Source: Rhodobacterales bacterium 56_14_T64 (GTDB taxonomy: Bacteria > Pseudomonadota > Alphaproteobacteria > Rhodobacterales > Rhodobacteraceae). Taken from it: a DNA stretch of 59,515 nt. The translations under genes were made by a program, and so were the position numbers. The stretch spans positions 1 through 59,515 of the forward strand of contig MAAY01000001.1 of assembly GCA_002162795.1 (NCBI GenBank), written 5' to 3'. The notes under the pieces were generated by a model. It was given only the letters and a program-made list of their open reading frames with translations. It was not told where the DNA came from and ran no database searches. Positions 18,684 to 26,554 of the stretch are shown one piece after another; position 1 is the stretch's first letter; every line of letters starts with the position of its first letter.

Positions 18684-18712
18684 CACGGCGGCGGCCTTGA
18701 GCCGCCGCTGTG
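18684..18712 (+). terminator. GC-rich hairpin between hom and glpX
   Basis: A strong stem (GCGGCGGC / GCCGCCGC with a 5-base loop, extended by CAC/GTG) stands 35 bases after the hom stop. There is no U-tract, so it may be an mRNA-stabilising structure between cistrons rather than a full terminator. Confidence 0.45.
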
Positions 18713-18793
18713 AACGCTAACGGCCCTTGCTCGCCCTGCCCTGCGCAGGGTATGCGACGGGTAACCCGCTCTGATTGACACAGGATATTTAGC

Positions 18794-19765
18794 ATGACCT
18801 CATCTTCCTCTGACGCTGCTTATAATGATCGCATGTTGTCGCTGGGCCTGGCCCGCGTTGCGGAACAGGCGGCACTGGCCTCGGCCTCGCTGGTTGGGCG
18901 CGGCGACGAAAAAGCCGCCGATCAGGCCGCTGTCAACGCCATGCGCGAGCAGCTGAACCTGCTGGATATCGCTGGTGTTGTTGTCATCGGTGAAGGTGAG
19001 CGCGACGAAGCGCCCATGCTGTTCATTGGCGAAGAAGTGGGCACCGGCAACGGCCCCGGTGTTGATATCGCGCTGGACCCACTGGAAGGCACCACCCTGA
19101 CCGCCAAGGATATGCCCAATGCGCTGACCGTGATTGCCATGGGCCCACGCGGTTCAATGCTGCACGCGCCTGACGTTTACATGGAGAAACTCGCCGTAGG
19201 GCCCGGTTTTCCCGAAGGCGTAGTCACCTTGGACATGAGCCCAGCCGAGCGGGTGACTGCACTGGCCAAGGCCAAGGGCTGTGCCGCCACAGACATCACT
19301 GTCTGTATTCTGGAACGCCCCCGCCATGACGCCATGATCTCGGAGGTGCGCGACACTGGCGCTGCAATCCGCCTGATCACCGACGGCGACGTCGCGGGCG
19401 TGATGCATTGTGCCGAGAGCGAAATCACCGGCATCGACATGTATATGGGGGATGGTGGCGCGCCAGAAGGCGTGTTGGCTGCTGCGGCTCTCAAATGTAT
19501 GGGCGGGCAAATCTTTGGCCGCTTGTTGTTTCGCAACGATGACGAGCGCGGCCGGGCTGCCAAGGCTGGCATCACCGATCTAAACCGAATCTATTCGCGC
19601 GATGACATGGTCACCAAGGACGTGATCTTTGCCGCCACCGGCGTCACCGGCGGCACCTTGCTGCCGGCTATCAAACGCGAGCCGGGTTGGGTGGAAACCA
19701 CCACACTGCTGATGCGGTCGAAATCCGGATCGGTGCGTCGGATGTCTTATCGCACTCCGGTCTGA
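18794..19765 (+). CDS. glpX: Fructose-1,6-bisphosphatase, class II
   Basis: Gluconeogenic (or Calvin-cycle in autotrophic relatives) phosphatase of the GlpX family, 323 residues. Metal and substrate residues are visible in VVIGEGERDEAPMLF, ALDPLEGTTL and YMGDGGAPEGVLAAAAL. AGGAT lies before the ATG. Downstream of hom; probably partly co-transcribed. Confidence 0.95.
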   Translation: MTSSSSDAAYNDRMLSLGLARVAEQAALASASLVGRGDEKAADQAAVNAMREQLNLLDIAGVVVIGEGERDEAPMLFIGEEVGTGNGPGVDIALDPLEGTTLTAKDMPNALTVIAMGPRGSMLHAPDVYMEKLAVGPGFPEGVVTLDMSPAERVTALAKAKGCAATDITVCILERPRHDAMISEVRDTGAAIRLITDGDVAGVMHCAESEITGIDMYMGDGGAPEGVLAAAALKCMGGQIFGRLLFRNDDERGRAAKAGITDLNRIYSRDDMVTKDVIFAATGVTGGTLLPAIKREPGWVETTTLLMRSKSGSVRRMSYRTPV

Positions 19766-19817
19766 GCCTTCGTGGGGCCTGCGCCTTGCTGTCGCTGTCG
19801 GATGCCTCCGGCGGAGA

Positions 19818-19835
19818 TATTTTGAACAAGAAGAA
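19818..19835 (+). repeat. 18-base 3'-end motif, copy 1
   Basis: TATTTTGAACAAGAAGAA occurs here about 50 bases after glpX and again, exactly and in reverse complement, at 42042-42059 after an aldo/keto reductase gene. Here it follows a CCTCCGGCGGAG palindrome. The layout suggests a dispersed family-wide 3'-UTR element. Confidence 0.6.
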
Positions 19836-19865
19836 AGGCCGGGTCTGGGATGGATCCGGCCTTTT
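19834..19865 (+). terminator. Intrinsic terminator after glpX
   Basis: AAAGGCCGG and CCGGCCTTT form a 9-bp stem with a 14-base loop, ending in a short T-run (CCTTTT). It closes the hom-glpX unit just before the recJ ribosome site. Confidence 0.6.
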
Positions 19866-19890
19866 GGCATATTAAGCGGAGGACTGCGCT

Positions 19891-21633
19891 GTGGCGTTTT
19901 TGAATGTTGAGCAATCGCTAACTGGGCGCTGTTGGCTGGGGCCAGGCATTGATATCGAACGCGCCGCCGAGATGATGGCGCAACAAAGCGAGATCCCGGC
20001 GCCGGTCTGTCAGGTGCTGGCGCGACGCGGCGTGCCTTTGCATGAGGCCAAGGGATTTCTGACACCTCAGTTGAAGGATCTGTTGCCCGATCCGCGCCGC
20101 ATGAAGGACATGGAGGTCGCGGCGCAGCGGTTCCTGTTGGCAGCGCAGCGCCGCGAGCGGATTGCGGTGTTTGCCGATTATGACGTCGATGGCGGCAGCT
20201 CGGCGGCGCTGTTGCTGGTTTGGTTGCGTCAAATGGGGCTGGCGGCAAAGCTATACGTGCCGGACCGGATCGACGAGGGCTATGGTCCCAACGACGAAGC
20301 CATGGCGGCGCTGGCACGGGATCACGACCTGATCATCTGTGTCGATTGCGGCACGCTGAGCCATGGGCCGATCGCGGCTGCCAAAGGCGCTGATGTGGTG
20401 GTACTGGATCATCACCTGGGCGGTGAGACGCTGCCCGACTGCGTTGCGGTGGTGAACCCGAACCGGCAGGATGAGGATGGCGAGTTGGGCTATTTCTGCG
20501 CCGCTGGCGTGGTGTTCCTGATGCTGGTCGAGGCGCGGCGTCAGTTGCGGATCGGCGGCCATGGCACCGGCCCTGACCTGATGGCACTGCTGGATTTGGT
20601 GGCGCTGGCGACGGTGGCTGATGTGGCGCCGCTGATCGGTGCCAACCGGGCGCTGGTGCGGCAAGGGCTGAAAGTGATGGCAGCGCGGCAACGACCCGGT
20701 CTGGTGGCACTGGCGGATGTCTCGCGGATGGATTCGGCACCGTCGACCTATAGTTTGGGTTTTATGCTGGGGCCACGCGTCAATGCGGGTGGCCGCATTG
20801 GCAAGGCGGATCTGGGCGCACGGCTGCTGTCGACGGACGACATGGCCGAGGCCGGCTCGATTGCCGAACGGCTGGATCAGCTCAACACCGAGCGCCGCGA
20901 GATTGAAAACGCAGTGCGGGCGGCGGCGATGGAACAGGCCGAGGCACGCGGGTTTGATGCGCCACTGGTCTGGGCCGCTGGTGAGGGCTGGCATCCGGGC
21001 GTGGTGGGCATTGTGGCCTCGCGGCTGAAAGAGGCCGCAGGGCGGCCTGCTGTGGTGATTGGACTGGATGGCGATGAGGGCAAGGGCTCGGGCCGCTCGG
21101 TCAGTGGTATAGATCTGGGCGCGGCCATTCAGCGGCTGGCCAGTGACGGTCTGCTGATCAAAGGTGGTGGCCACAAGATGGCAGCGGGGCTGAGTATTGA
21201 ACGGGACCAGTTGGAACCTGCTATGGCACGGCTGTCCGAGCTACTGGAGAAGCAGGGGGCTGGTGATCTGGGTCCGGCTGATCTGAAACTGGACGGCGTG
21301 CTGATGCCGGGGGCCGCCACGGTCGAGATGATTGAGCAAATCGAACAGGCTGGCCCCTTCGGCGCCGGAGCCCCTGCCCCACGTTATGCCTTTCCTGATC
21401 TGCAGATCCGCTTTGCCAAACGGGTTGGGGAATCACACCTAAAACTGTCACTGAGCGACGGCATGGGCGGCGGCATCGACGGCATCTGCTTTGGCGCATT
21501 TGACACCCCAATGGGACAACAATTGCTGGATCACGGTGGCGCGCGATTCCACTTTGCCGGACGGCTGGAGGTCAACACCTGGGGCGGGCGACAAAGCGCC
21601 CAACTGCGTTTGGAAGATGCAGCACCAGCCTAA
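19891..21633 (+). CDS. recJ: Single-stranded-DNA-specific exonuclease RecJ
   Basis: 5'-3' ssDNA exonuclease of recombination and mismatch repair, 580 residues. DHH-family motifs are visible: FADYDVDGGSSAALL (motif I), CVDCGTLSHGP, VLDHHLGGE (DHH motif) and the DHHA1 GGGHKMAAGL. The start is a GTG, fixed by AAGCGGAGGA with seven bases of spacing; there is no ATG nearby. It follows glpX after a terminator hairpin and lies upstream of two tRNA genes. Confidence 0.95.
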   Translation: MAFLNVEQSLTGRCWLGPGIDIERAAEMMAQQSEIPAPVCQVLARRGVPLHEAKGFLTPQLKDLLPDPRRMKDMEVAAQRFLLAAQRRERIAVFADYDVDGGSSAALLLVWLRQMGLAAKLYVPDRIDEGYGPNDEAMAALARDHDLIICVDCGTLSHGPIAAAKGADVVVLDHHLGGETLPDCVAVVNPNRQDEDGELGYFCAAGVVFLMLVEARRQLRIGGHGTGPDLMALLDLVALATVADVAPLIGANRALVRQGLKVMAARQRPGLVALADVSRMDSAPSTYSLGFMLGPRVNAGGRIGKADLGARLLSTDDMAEAGSIAERLDQLNTERREIENAVRAAAMEQAEARGFDAPLVWAAGEGWHPGVVGIVASRLKEAAGRPAVVIGLDGDEGKGSGRSVSGIDLGAAIQRLASDGLLIKGGGHKMAAGLSIERDQLEPAMARLSELLEKQGAGDLGPADLKLDGVLMPGAATVEMIEQIEQAGPFGAGAPAPRYAFPDLQIRFAKRVGESHLKLSLSDGMGGGIDGICFGAFDTPMGQQLLDHGGARFHFAGRLEVNTWGGRQSAQLRLEDAAPA

Positions 21634-21670
21634 AAAAAAGGGCACAGGGCCTCGCCGAGAAAAAACTTCT

Positions 21671-21704
21671 CCGCAGCGCATTTTTTACTTGCGGTGCGCT
21701 GCGG
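21671..21704 (+). terminator. Hairpin after recJ
   Basis: A perfect 10-bp inverted repeat (CCGCAGCGCA / TGCGCTGCGG) with a 14-base loop that contains TTTTTT. It lies 37 bases beyond the recJ stop and just before the first tRNA. The T-run in the loop rather than after the stem is unusual. Confidence 0.45.
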
Positions 21705-21732
21705 GAATTACTAATACCCGCTCACGCCAAGT

Positions 21733-21807
21733 GGCCCGTTCGTCTATCGGTTAGGACGCCAGGTTTTCAACCTGGAAAGACGAGTTCGATTCTCGTACGG
21801 GCTGCCA
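21733..21807 (+). tRNA. tRNA-Glu (UUC), copy 1
   Basis: A 75-base tRNA with acceptor pairing GGCCCGT/ACGGGCT, anticodon stem CCAGG/CCTGG around loop TTTTCAA (anticodon TTC), T-arm GAGTTCGATTCTC, discriminator G and encoded CCA. Identical to copy 2. Confidence 0.95.
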
Positions 21808-22010
21808 CGGTGAACTTCTTTTACAATGTCTGTCCGGTTTGCAGCTGACCCTCGCTGGGTCACCGGGGCGAGCCGATGCGTGTAAGCCGCCAGGCCAGAT
21901 GTGTGCCCAGTCGACCTTCCCCACTCCAAGCAAAATTGTTTTTGAGTTTACCCAAATACCCTCTTGTGTCCCGGATGCGGGTTATCTAAATACCGCATCA
22001 CACGCCAAGT

Positions 22011-22085
22011 GGCCCGTTCGTCTATCGGTTAGGACGCCAGGTTTTCAACCTGGAAAGACGAGTTCGATTCTCGTACGGGCTGCCA
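22011..22085 (+). tRNA. tRNA-Glu (UUC), copy 2
   Basis: Identical in all 75 bases to copy 1, 203 bases downstream. The ten bases before each copy (CACGCCAAGT) are also identical, which points to a tandem duplication or gene conversion. The spacer between the tRNAs holds no gene that I can support. Confidence 0.95.
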
Positions 22086-22206
22086 TTTCAATCATTCATG
22101 TTACTCTATTCGCCAGTCTGCTGCGGCGTGCTATTGAAATTGAATCGAAAGCGCCATTTGCAGATGAGGCACTAGGCAGAGCTTAGCTCTCTGACAGCCT
22201 GACACC

Positions 22207-22720
22207 GTGCTAACCTCCCAAAAATTCTTGTTTGACTTCATTCTCTGGATTACCGGGGTTGGCAGGACATCCATTGCCCGTGCATTGGCCAAGGACTTTC
22301 GCGTGGCTTCCATCGAAGCCATGCTCAAAAGCAGTAGTCAACACATTGATCCAGCCGAGGACGCCGACTATCGAGCTGCGATTTCAGTTACCAAGGACAC
22401 TTTAGAACACCGGACTGATGTCATTGCTGCTGCAATATCTCACTGATCTAACCAGGCGCTGGTAGTCAAAATCTGCAGCATTCTACATAGCGCGTCTAGT
22501 GAATGTCGAAGTGGTTTGCTCGGATGAAAATGAGCACAAACGACGCGGGAACGCGCGCTGCAGAGACCTTGCAGAACTTGAATTTCCCGATTGGAGTCGT
22601 GTTTACAACCGCCACAGCGAAAAGCGGGCGGAGGATTGCATCGTCCTGTATGCCAGCAAGCCGTCGGTTACCGAGTGCGCAATTTGTATCCACGAGGCAA
22701 TGGCCCTGCCCTGCAAATTA
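22207..22720 (+). pseudogene. P-loop (AAA/shikimate-kinase-like) ATPase, decayed
   Basis: Two plus-strand frames form one broken small P-loop kinase. The first has ITGVGRTSIARALAKDF (a Walker A with a deletion and Lys replaced by Arg) and then YRAAISVTKDTLEHRTDVIA. After a stop and a one-base frame change near 22440-22500, the second frame has VEVVCSDENEHKRRGNAR and a C-terminal SVTECAICIHEAM. The order and spacing fit the family of small AAA-type kinases whose C-terminus carries EVVCSD...EHRRRVE. It lies directly behind two tRNA genes. A functional product is not possible. Confidence 0.6.
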
Positions 22721-22780
22721 ACTTCACTCAGGACACATCTCACGCGTTCGCTTACACCCCCCACCGACCTGGATGATGCC

Positions 22781-23881
22781 CTAGCCATTCGATCGTTGTT
22801 CTGCGTCGGCAGCGGTGTTTCCCGAAGATCGGCTGGTGTCTGCCTGCGAGGAAGCTGTGTCAACGGAGACCTCTTCTACCGCCTCGTCGGTGTCCTCACT
22901 GTCCATTCCCGGTTCATAAAAGTAATGACATGCGCGTCCGGCTCGTTTGGCGGCGTACAGCGCCATGTCCGCCTCGTTCAGCAGCTGGGCAGCGTCGATA
23001 CTGACGGACGCAGGAGACAACACAGTGCCAATGCTGGCTGAGATCTGGCACATTTGCCCGCCAAATGGGATTGGCTCTTCCAACCGTTTGATCAACCGAC
23101 TGGCAATGTTGTCCAGCTGAGCGTGATCCACAAGACCGTCGATAATCAGCACAAATTCATCCCCTCCGACCCGGGCAATTGTGTCAACATTTCGGGTACA
23201 ATCGACCATGATGCTGGCCACCTTTTGCAATACAGCATCACCGGCCGCATGTCCCATGGTGTCATTAACCGCTTTAAAGAAGTCCAGATCCAATTGCATC
23301 AGCGAGAAATCTCGCCCGGTGCTGATCATCCGGCCCAGAATATGATTCATCGCGCGGCGGTTTTTGAGACCGGTTAACGTATCGGTGAACGCCTGTTCCT
23401 CGGCGGCGATTTTGGCCCCTTGCAGACGCAGGTTCAATTGACGCGACGCCTCCATCGCGGCGGATTTTGCCTCGACCAGATAAAGCATCTCGATGGTGAG
23501 ATCCGTGGCTGAGAAATCAGCACTGGTCAGGTCATAGTCGCGCACCGCGTCCAGTACGGAAATGCCGAAGGACAAATTGACAAAAGCGCCCCTGCCCTTT
23601 GGCAATGGAGCAAGTACCCCCTTGAGACCAGTGTGAGGTTCATCGCGAAACTGCATGTGCAATTTGACCCCTGAAGACCCCAACAGATCCGCCATGTTGC
23701 GAATTGATCGAGGGCGGCGCAGGTCAAATATCTCTATGAACGGTTGCCCGGTCCAATCCTGATCCGGGCGGAGTTTCTGCAATGTTGGCCCGACCCGTTC
23801 GATCTGCCCGTCTGCGTTTATCATCACAAACATGGGCGCCATTTTGCCTGCCAATTCAGCCAGTTGGTCAAAGCTCATCAT
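22781..23881 (-). CDS. Diguanylate cyclase with H-NOX-associated (HNOBA) domain
   Basis: A 366-residue cyclic-di-GMP synthase. Residues 1-150 resemble the HNOBA/PAS-like domain that receives signals from H-NOX proteins (APMFVMINADGQIERVGPTLQKL, then FIEIFDLRRPR). A short helix leads to a GGDEF domain with the intact active site RVGGDEFVLI and an intact RxxD inhibitory site (RNVD) five residues before it. The last 40 residues are acidic, Ser/Asp/Glu-rich and probably disordered. Its ATG overlaps the stop of the H-NOX-like gene (ATGATGA), so the two are translationally coupled and are very likely partners. Confidence 0.88.
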   Translation of the reverse strand: MMSFDQLAELAGKMAPMFVMINADGQIERVGPTLQKLRPDQDWTGQPFIEIFDLRRPRSIRNMADLLGSSGVKLHMQFRDEPHTGLKGVLAPLPKGRGAFVNLSFGISVLDAVRDYDLTSADFSATDLTIEMLYLVEAKSAAMEASRQLNLRLQGAKIAAEEQAFTDTLTGLKNRRAMNHILGRMISTGRDFSLMQLDLDFFKAVNDTMGHAAGDAVLQKVASIMVDCTRNVDTIARVGGDEFVLIIDGLVDHAQLDNIASRLIKRLEEPIPFGGQMCQISASIGTVLSPASVSIDAAQLLNEADMALYAAKRAGRACHYFYEPGMDSEDTDEAVEEVSVDTASSQADTSRSSGNTAADAEQRSNG

Positions 23882-24465
23882 AGTAAATGTGCCCCTAAAT
23901 CAAATGCCCTACCTTCGGCAAAATCGGTCTCGACCAGCGTCACTGAAATAACTTCAGCTCCGTCCTGATGACCGGAATGCTCCAGAATAACCAAATCTCC
24001 GTAATCATCGGCCATGGCCCGTAACACTCCCATCATGACACTGGCATAGCCCGGCAAACCATCTTGGCAAAAAAGCTTGAATTGACCAGGAGCGGTTTCA
24101 ATCAACTCCAGCGGCGGCAGGTATAGGTCCGACACCGCCAATCGGGCCCGATCTGGCAAGTCATCCAGTGAATGCAGGAATTCCACATAGTTCACGCCAC
24201 CAAAGCGGAGCAGCCGTCGCAGCGCCTCGACCTGAGGGTTGGAGACCAAAAAAGTCCCCATGTCCTCAAGCATCTCGGGCAATGGGCGCTGTAACACCTG
24301 CTCCATTGCTGCCAGGAGTTTTTTGGACTGGTCATCTGTATAAATCAACATTGCTTCGAACTCGGAAAATCCGAGTTCGGCTGAATCCGTCACATCGCGC
24401 CAACGCGACTCACCGTAAGTGCTGCAGACAAAGGCCTGAATTGCCCTGTTAATCAGCCCATGCAT
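23878..24465 (-). CDS. H-NOX (heme-NO-binding fold) protein lacking heme ligands
   Basis: A 195-residue protein with the H-NOX N-terminus MHGLINRAIQAFVCSTYG and the usual length. Normal H-NOX proteins bind heme through a histidine near residue 102 and anchor its propionates with YxSxR near residue 133. Here the matching stretches read HSLDDLPDRARL and LFCQDGLPG: no histidine at the ligand site (Pro or Arg instead) and no YxSxR. I infer a heme-free or non-canonical sensor. The ATG at 24465 follows GAGGGG at good spacing; the seven-codon upstream extension is unlikely. It is coupled to an HNOBA-GGDEF cyclase. Confidence 0.8.
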   Translation of the reverse strand: MHGLINRAIQAFVCSTYGESRWRDVTDSAELGFSEFEAMLIYTDDQSKKLLAAMEQVLQRPLPEMLEDMGTFLVSNPQVEALRRLLRFGGVNYVEFLHSLDDLPDRARLAVSDLYLPPLELIETAPGQFKLFCQDGLPGYASVMMGVLRAMADDYGDLVILEHSGHQDGAEVISVTLVETDFAEGRAFDLGAHLL

Positions 24466-24570
24466 AAGAAGGCCCCTCGTTTTCAAGTATCTAACACATG
24501 ACCTGCGAACCTTAAGAAAGGCCCAACATATAAAATGCAGTATGTTTTTTATGCCGCTTTGGCAGTGACC

Positions 24571-26346
24571 TCAAGGGTTTGGCATGATCTCAAAACCATC
24601 GACATGAAGCACCCTTAGGGAGCTGGGGCCAACGGAATAGTTCCCGTCAAGTATCGCTTCTATGGCAGACGTATTCAAGTCGGACCCTCGCTCGCCCTCT
24701 ACCACCTTTGCACTATTTACCCGGCTAAAATCCACATCATCCAAGACAATGTGGTTTGAGTTAACAGACTGAAAGCCATCTCCATTGCTATACAAAACGA
24801 CACCCTGTCGGGACGTCGTAGGGGCAAATTCGTCAATGACCATTACGCAGCCCGGTCGACCATCGGGAAGGTTTCGGCGGCAGCCTGCTACCCACGGGCT
24901 TAACTGATTGACCTGCAATCCCTTCAGATCCTCGATCTGCAACTCTTGTCCTTTCGGGCGTATCGGCATCAACTCCACAAGCTCGGCCTTTAGAGTGTCT
25001 AGCCTATCATCCTGCACGCTGTGAGAAAACTCCCACCGGCTCTTAGCGCTTTGCAACCGCTGCAAACGTTCTACGAGCTCTAACGATTGCCCCGTCGAGC
25101 TGTTTTCAAGGGCTGCAATTGCCGCCTGCCCCGATCGGCCCCATTCAAATTGCATCTGCCACAGGGGTAAGTCTTCGATCGGCAACCCGCCATCTAGATA
25201 ACGCGCCACCTGACTGTTGGCAGAGATCCTGTCGGTGTTCAGTAATGGTGTCAGAAGCGACGCAGAAATGGCGATCGACACCAACGCCAGTCCGACATTG
25301 ATCCTCCGGATCCGCTTGGACCACCCCAGACGACGCAGAACCGCCAGCGCATAGAGCAGGCCGTACCCCAGCAAAACGCCACTAGTACATGTCGCCAGCA
25401 CCCTGTCCGGGGTCCAGCCGTATTCCGCAACCCGCAGCCAGATCGACCAGGCCGCCAGCCCGGTCACCAGTGGCAGCAACAACGCGAGGGCTTGGGTCGC
25501 ATGTGAAATTGTAAAGCTGTCTCGCATCCGGGCGTCGTCCCGTTCCAGCACCACCGCGATCAATGTGATCATCACCATGGCCACGCTCATCAGCGTCGCA
25601 GCGGCAGAGAAGTCACCGAACACCTGCGACAGACCGCGCAGTGGGATGGCCGCCAGGAACAAGGCGACCACCGCCAACACCGGCACCACCAGCAAGCGCA
25701 ACAGACGCAGCAGCAGAAAAGGCGACACAGTTGTGCGCAGCTCAAAGACTACTGCCATCGCCAGTCCCAGAACCCCTCCGGTCAGGGCAAAGACCAGCCA
25801 ATCAATGTCGATGATCCACTGGATTATTTCGACGTCGACCAGCTCCAACAACGCGTTTGACAGAAACATCATCAGCCAGAACAGGCTGACAAAGACCCAG
25901 GCAGACAGGTAGCGAATGGTCAGCGTCCAGGCGGCCTCGAACAGGGCGGCATAGTCGCGCCACGCTCGCCGGTCTTGCAGCCCGACTAACAAAAACGGTG
26001 TGGCCAGCAGAAGGAACAGCAAGCTGACGCTGATCAGGATCGGTTGATCCAGGACATTTGTCGCCAGATCATAGCGCAAGCCACCCAAGGAAATCAGCCC
26101 GGAAAAGGGCAACGCCAGGATCAGTGCTCCTGGCAGAGCACGGCGCATAGGCACGGGTCCGCATAGTGCCAGCGCCAAAGTGGCATAGCTACCGATGAAA
26201 CTGAACAGTGCCAGATACAGCGCAGGTGACAGTGCTGGGTTGTCCCAGTTTTCGGCCAATTGCCACAGGGCCAAGCCTGAGATGAAGCCAAAGCAAAACA
26301 GCATGATACGACGTTGAGCCATTTGCAATGATGCGCTAAGTGTCAT
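24571..26346 (-). CDS. DUF4153 membrane protein
   Basis: A 591-residue inner-membrane protein with about ten hydrophobic helices in residues 10-370 and a soluble C-terminal domain (about 380-591). Characteristic DUF4153 stretches include WLMMFLSNALLELV and the segment around VVPVLAVVALFLAAIPLRGL. Function is unknown. The C-terminal part carries CRRNLPDGRPGCVMV, with two cysteines likely to lie in the periplasm. It is a single gene, separated from the H-NOX gene by about 100 bases. Confidence 0.8.
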   Translation of the reverse strand: MTLSASLQMAQRRIMLFCFGFISGLALWQLAENWDNPALSPALYLALFSFIGSYATLALALCGPVPMRRALPGALILALPFSGLISLGGLRYDLATNVLDQPILISVSLLFLLLATPFLLVGLQDRRAWRDYAALFEAAWTLTIRYLSAWVFVSLFWLMMFLSNALLELVDVEIIQWIIDIDWLVFALTGGVLGLAMAVVFELRTTVSPFLLLRLLRLLVVPVLAVVALFLAAIPLRGLSQVFGDFSAAATLMSVAMVMITLIAVVLERDDARMRDSFTISHATQALALLLPLVTGLAAWSIWLRVAEYGWTPDRVLATCTSGVLLGYGLLYALAVLRRLGWSKRIRRINVGLALVSIAISASLLTPLLNTDRISANSQVARYLDGGLPIEDLPLWQMQFEWGRSGQAAIAALENSSTGQSLELVERLQRLQSAKSRWEFSHSVQDDRLDTLKAELVELMPIRPKGQELQIEDLKGLQVNQLSPWVAGCRRNLPDGRPGCVMVIDEFAPTTSRQGVVLYSNGDGFQSVNSNHIVLDDVDFSRVNSAKVVEGERGSDLNTSAIEAILDGNYSVGPSSLRVLHVDGFEIMPNP

Positions 26347-26487
26347 GACCCCGTCCCTGTGGTTGTATTCGGACGCAACCTAACCCTTTGAACGTTCGAT
26401 CCGCAATGTTTTGCGCCATGCCGTGGGGGAAAGATGATCTAGGGACCGGGCAGGTTTCTGAGACAAAACCGAGAGGCAAAGCTGCAA

Positions 26488-26523
26488 ATGCGTTAGCCCA
26501 GCGAAATCGCCGGGCTAACGCAT
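26488..26523 (-). terminator. Hairpin after the MttB-like gene
   Basis: A perfect 12-bp stem (ATGCGTTAGCCC / GGGCTAACGCAT, 12-base loop) about 30 bases beyond the MttB-like stop. The T-run is short on both strands. Confidence 0.6.
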
Positions 26524-26554
26524 TTTAATAGGTTATGTATTTTGAACCACCGCT

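Noticed and set aside
20251-21174. A 307-codon minus-strand frame opposite recJ
   Set aside because: It is His/Arg/Gln-rich with no domain and lies antisense to well-conserved RecJ motifs.
22131-22328. A 65-codon minus-strand frame behind the second tRNA-Glu
   Set aside because: It overlaps the better supported kinase pseudogene and has no recognisable domain.
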